Shown here piece by piece: positions 59,285-64,000 of a DNA stretch of 64,000 bases; positions within the stretch are counted from its first letter, which is position 1, and every line of letters starts with the position of its first letter. A program made the position numbers and the translations under genes. Below the pieces are notes generated by a model. It made no database searches and was not told the origin of the DNA. It saw nothing but the letters and a program-made list of their open reading frames with translations. Origin of the DNA: Ceratobasidium sp. AG-K (taxonomy: Eukaryota; Basidiomycota; Agaricomycetes; Cantharellales; Ceratobasidiaceae); the NCBI GenBank assembly GCA_037039685.1, contig JAWNGF010000002.1, positions 1 to 64,000 on the forward strand, written 5' to 3'.

Positions 59285-61644
59285 TAAGTCCAGTCTTAGT
59301 CCAGCGCTTTGTCTTACAATTTGCTAGCATCTCACTACAGACTAGAGATGTCACCTAGGGTCCCATGTTGTATGGATCCTGAGGGTACCCGCATAAAACC
59401 CGTATTTTCCTGCCTGAGGTGGGCCGCGGGCCAGTGTGCCAGCACTCACAATGCACACGGACCCATGCCTGGGCCAAGGTCCACAAGATTCTACAGTTCC
59501 ATGGTCCCATGTCCCTACTGGGTATGGATCCACAGGCTCAGGTCCCTGATGTCTTGTGGTGTATGGTGGAGTGTGTGTTCCTTGGTCCTTGGTCCCCTGG
59601 GTCCCATGGATGCAGACCTGTGGACCCATGGAACCATGGACCCACAGACCAACGGACTCAGGACCCAGGAACCCAAATACCCAGGAACTCAGGAACTCAG
59701 GAACCCAGGGGAGCAATTTGCCAAGACCCATGGAGTATGGGATTCATGGGCCACGGGTCCACAGGTCCCGGGTCCACAGGGACATGGGTCCACAGGGACA
59801 TGGGTCCACAGGGACATGGGTCCACAGGGACATGGGTCCACAGGGACATGGGTCCACAGGGACATGGGTATGTATGCTGATGAGTTCATGGGCCAAGAGG
59901 CTCATGGACCTATGGTCTCATGTTGATTCTGGGATAGACAATTGCCTGAATGCACAGGCTCGTGGATCATGGTCCATGTTATTCAATAACCACAGCACCC
60001 TGTATTTACCATTATGCAAATAGAATCTCTAACCATAGAAAACTAACATATCCAGATCACCAGGGAACACTAAGGTGCTACACATATATCATTTAAGCTG
60101 TATGTCCATATGGCACACATGGTCCATTGAACCAATATCTATATACATGGAACAATGCACCCAACATGGGGACAACACCAGTGTAGCAAGACAAAACTAT
60201 TTACAAAAAGAAACATCACAAGAGCCTCAATTGAAAAGTTAGTTGGCAAGGGTTAGTATCAATGACCACCCACTCATTACAGTAGATGAGTGGCCATGTC
60301 CTACAACCATGTAAACAACTTATTAGCAGTGACAAGATAGTACATATCAAGCTAGGTACTCACAATGCATTTCTAGATCAGGAGGCCATTGCTCACTATA
60401 TAAAGCGAATCTGAGTACAAGGATTGCATCAGTATTGGAGTAGTGGTGTAGTGCAGGGACCACATACCTCATTAATTAAATCTGAAACAAGTGAGACAAA
60501 CAATACCAGTGGGTGCAAATAAGATGGAACAAGCGACAGGAAACACAAAGCAAGAAAGCTTGTTGCCAATTAAGAATGGTAACATGCACAGAAACAAAAT
60601 AAATGGTCGAGTGGTTGAGAATGGTGGGCATAGTTGAAGTCACAGGTTTAATAACAGTACAAGAGGAATCTGAGATGTTGAAGGCAAAGTTGTTGGGAGT
60701 AGGATGACACAAATCAAAAGGGGTGGTCAAGAGGAAATGTTTGAAGTCAAAATCGAAGGGATTGTGAGCAGATGAGGGCAAGGGTCAAGATTTGGAGGGC
60801 ACAGTGAGCAGGTGATATGTAACAGGGGGTGCAAGTAGCCAATAGTTGGAGTGAGTGAGTCAACAATAACCGAACAGGAAGGCATGAGGGGGCACAACGA
60901 TGAGGAGAGAGCCATGCATGTCAGCTGGTTATATACCCTTAGTGCCAAGAATATTTTGTGTGGCTTGGCATCAGGAACAAACAGTGGGGGAGGCCGAATC
61001 TTGGTGTGGGGTGCCAAGCGTGTCGCACGGAAGGTGCTCTCAATGTCGGGCAGTTGTGTTGCAGTGCTCTCAGCCAAGGCAAGTGCCAGTAAGCTGAAAT
61101 TGCTGTGTCTATGTTCCATGTTGTGCAACTGGCTCAGCAAGCAGCATAGACAGGCTTGTGAGCCAGGTACTTACATGTATGCATCCTGTACATCCAGCAT
61201 GGGCACTCGTTGGAGTGTGTTTCACCTCTGTCAGGCACGGTGCTGGCGTCCTGGCAATTTCTAGCTCAAAACCTTAGTCTGCCAGTTGACCCTAATGTCA
61301 ATGCAAAACAGACATACAAGCACAAGAGTTGTGAGCCTGAACACCAAGGGAATGGCATGACAGGGAGAATGAGCAGACAAGAAGAAAAGAGCGACTAGTG
61401 GTGACCGGGTGTTGTGGAAAAGAGCCCGTCACGTGTAAGTTCAACATACGGGGTTGACATACCAAGACAGCAAAGAAATGTGTTGCGGCTGACCTGACCA
61501 AACACTCGTCCACCAACAACGACATCACACAATGCTGGTGGGAATAAAATGATCCAAAATACAATAAGTTTTGCCGTACTTCCTCTAAAGCAGCGCTCTA
61601 CAATTGAATCGTGGTGGGCAGACGTACAGCTTTCCCTTACTCAA
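59285..61644. other. CpG-poor repeat-rich region without genes
   Basis: From 59,380 to 59,930 the sequence is full of diverged GGACCCATGG / GGTCCACAGG motifs, ending in a regular minisatellite. From 60,000 to 60,720 almost no CG dinucleotides occur. Open frames on both strands have no domains and probably reflect base composition. The end is probably the upstream part of the hAT element. Confidence 0.45.
59770..59870. repeat. 16-bp minisatellite, about 6.3 units
   Basis: GGGTCCACAGGGACAT is repeated six times without change at 59,770-59,865, followed by a partial unit. Diverged units lie upstream. Confidence 0.92.
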
Positions 61645-64000
61645 ATGGCTCCAGCATTGACCTACGTTCCAGATTTGGACAAGGAGGCAGAAAACTGTGG
61701 CTGGTCAATGAATGGTAAGTCCTTAACTAAGTTTGCCAGGTTGTTGAGTGATGAGAGCAATTTGCCTTAGTGGCCAAGTCCGGGATGGCAAATGGCAAAC
61801 GCGTGCATTCCGAGGGTCCAGCAACACAATCTAGTAAGTCTCAGTTTTATATCTCTTGTACCAACTTCTATTGATCGCAATGCACTAATTACAGATAAAC
61901 AAAAGAAGGACAAAAAACACAACAAAACCAGCACCCCGGCCCTGCCAAAGAAACCTAAAACCTCTGGGTCTGCTGTATTGTTAGAGGAGCAGGCAGCCAA
62001 GAATGCCACCGCTCGGCTTTCCACAATGGAATGGCGAAGGGCTGCTCCTGCCAAAGAAGAGCTAGGTGGGTATTTCCTGTTTCTCTTAAAGTTTTATTCA
62101 CAGCAATCGCAGTGGCAACCATCGAGCGCATCAAGAAGAGCACCTTGGGCACGTACAGCACATTTGAGTTGCCGAAACTGGTCAAGCCAAAGAAGAAAGG
62201 CAGGAAGTACAAATTGTACACCTTCATTTGTAAGAGGTAAGACGGTTCTATAACCAGTTTATGCCAAATTGACTCACCTCCAACAGCTGTCACAAATGAC
62301 TGACATGTTGGGTTGGCAATTCCAACATATTGTCGCTCCTCAAGCATCAAGCTTGCTGCAAGCTCCGCAAGCATCAAGGCATTTTGACGGAGTTTGGCAT
62401 CACTGGCGGCAGGGGTTTGCCCTCAAACTACAACATCCAGGAGTACGCAGTCCTTTGGATTGCCGGGGATGGCTGCTTGTTTAACACGATTGAGGATTGT
62501 TATGTGAGTTCAACTCGCTATTTGTGTATACTTACATTGCTGATCCGACTGTAGCTTCACAAGCTCATGCCTCATGAGGTCGTCAAGATGCTCCCGCATT
62601 GCAGAACTCTGGTCAAAGACATTGCAATCATGTATCAGATGACTCAAAAAGCGATTAAAGCAATGCTTTTGGTTCGTCACTTACTCAGTATGACTATGTG
62701 CAAGCTGAAACCAATGGCTTACGCTAGGAGGTTGTTGGGGTGCTACATATAGCCCTCGACATGTATCAGTTGGCTAACGGACACAATTACCTAGGCATTG
62801 TCATATTCCATCCAGCAGTCAAAGAAAACTCACTCCAGATTGAGCAATTTGTGCTTGAATGCCTCAGGTACGTCTGACTCAAATGTTGTTACTGCACACA
62901 TGTTGTTACTGCTCACTAACTTGGCGTTTTTCTAGTTTCTCCAGTAAACACACAGGTGCCGCTCTTGCAAACACTGTACACCAAGTCTTAACACACTTCA
63001 AGATTCAAGACCGGGTGAGTTTGCTTAAAGAGAGCAAATACTGAGTAGCTGAACACACTCAAACAGGTATGGGGGGTAGTATGCAACAATGCCTCGAACA
63101 ATGGTGACATGATGAACCGTTTCAAGAAGTTCAAGATGAAGTGACTTACCAGGCTGGCTGCCAGGGTGCATTGCATCCCACACATCCTCAATTTGACGTC
63201 GAAGGTATGTGTTTCAGTCTCACCACTCTATGTTGTTTGTCTTCCTTCCCAACACTATCCCTCTCCGCATCGTTTCTCTCTGTTGGCTGTCCGTCAACTA
63301 ACCGTTCATAGGCTATTGCAGCACCCTTCCTACAAAAACGTGCTGAAGCCGAGGCTACAACTGGTGAAGATGCCAATGAGCAGGATGGTGGCCTCTCTGG
63401 TTTGAGTGACAAAGAAGCTGCAGGTGAGGGCGAGGACAAGGATGTTGACAAGGAACTGGATCTCAATGCCGAGGTAGGTCAAAAATGTGACACTTATTGC
63501 TTTGCTTACATTTTGTGTTGTAGGACAAGATGGGCAAAGACGATGGCACTGCTCCCTTGTGCTCATTGGACCCCGACAACAATGACAATGACAACAAAGA
63601 TCTCACAGATGTATTTATCCCTGAGATGCTGGCTGGGTCCCGCAATGAAAGAGAACTAAAGAGCACACTGAAAGCACTCTATAAGGTATGCATGCTTTTT
63701 TGCCTTTGTTTTCTGTCACGTTGCTCACCTCAAAACAGTTTGCATGGCTTGCTCGGAAGCTGTGATTCTTGCCTTGCTTCAGGGGCAAATTCCAGGAGCT
63801 TTGTGCTCAGCTTGGGCTCCCAACTCCCCACAATGTACAATGCAATGTTGCCCCTTGCTGGAATTCAACCGCAATGATGATCAAAGATGCGGTTCGGCTC
63901 AAAGATGGCATGTAAGCTCTCACTTCAACTTATGTGGCTTCAGAATACTCACCAACGTCTCAAGCCTTGCATTCCAGAAAACCGGCGAAGTTCCGATCAA
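61645..64000 (+). pseudogene. hAT-family transposase, decayed, truncated by window end
   Basis: The spliced reading gives KLYTFICK, then ILTEFGITGGRGLPSNYNIQ, EYAVLWIAGDGCLFN, KLMPHEVVKMLPHCRTLVKD, HIALDMYQLANGHNYLGIVI, FSSKHTGAALANTVHQVL and VWGVVCNNASNNGDMM, then RLAARVHCIPHILNLTSK. The last is the hAT CxxHxLN signature. An acidic insert and a further conserved block (KALYKFAWLARK) follow to the edge. Lesions: TGA in CHK*LTCW at about 62,286, TGA in KMK*LTRL at about 63,142, and Asn where the catalytic Asp of CDNASNN is expected. All three are C-to-T or G-to-A type changes. The N-terminal MAPALTYVPDLDK start at 61,645 is a guess. Confidence 0.8.

Noticed and set aside
59309..60023. Long plus-strand frames rich in Gly-His-Trp repeats (about 150-205 codons)
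   Set aside because: They are translations of the 16-bp minisatellite and diverged units, open in several frames by periodicity.
60476..61264. Several 100-140 codon frames on both strands
   Set aside because: They lie in a CpG-poor repeat-like region and show no domains; low stop-codon density is a composition effect.

Overview
The window looks like nuclear DNA of a filamentous basidiomycete (Agaricomycetes). Genes are split by many short introns of about 45-65 nt with GT..AG borders, and the gene families are fungal: an AA9 polysaccharide monooxygenase, a sphingolipid C9-methyltransferase, a DUF6534 membrane protein, and F-box and MYND proteins of agaricomycete type. A Rhizoctonia/Ceratobasidium-like genome is my best guess. 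That is inference from gene content, not something the sequence proves.

Layout. 0.6-1.7 kb: secreted AA9 LPMO. 2.3-7.4 kb: three intronless H-type lectin paralogues on the minus strand plus a decayed fragment of a fourth. 8.4-10 kb: two housekeeping genes facing each other, prefoldin subunit 3 and mitochondrial ribosomal protein bL31m. 11-13 kb: DUF6534 membrane protein. 15.8-22 kb: flavin amine oxidase, glutathione S-transferase and sphingolipid C9-methyltransferase. 25.4-30.5 kb: two paralogous small secreted cysteine-containing proteins flank a 5'-truncated LINE with poly(A) and a 13-bp target-site duplication. 31-37 kb: a tandem duplication carrying two MBL-fold hydrolase genes and the 3' end of a neighbouring proline-rich membrane-protein gene. 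37.5-43.4 kb: an MFS transporter and an F-box protein. 43.7-50.7 kb: a rearranged zone with a fungal transcription-factor pseudogene split by a 3.8-kb terminal-inverted-repeat DNA transposon, abutting a MAP kinase that has lost its N-lobe. 50.9-57.2 kb: zf-HIT protein, MYND protein and an F-box protein. 57.3-64 kb: a repeat-rich, largely CpG-poor segment with a decayed copy of the F-box gene (interrupted by a solo-LTR-like insertion), a 16-bp minisatellite and a decayed hAT transposase running off the window.

The best-supported notable find is the 44,903-48,700 element. It has near-identical termini (TGGGGACC...), a 7-8 bp target duplication (CGGTATT), and an empty site that rejoins the host gene exactly in frame. 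Its decayed protein carries a CMHKxLNxxKGG signature that I recall from many anonymous agaricomycete proteins, so the locus suggests that family is a DNA-transposon protein. The right half of the window also shows repeated C-to-T (CpG to TpG) style decay restricted to repeats and duplicates.
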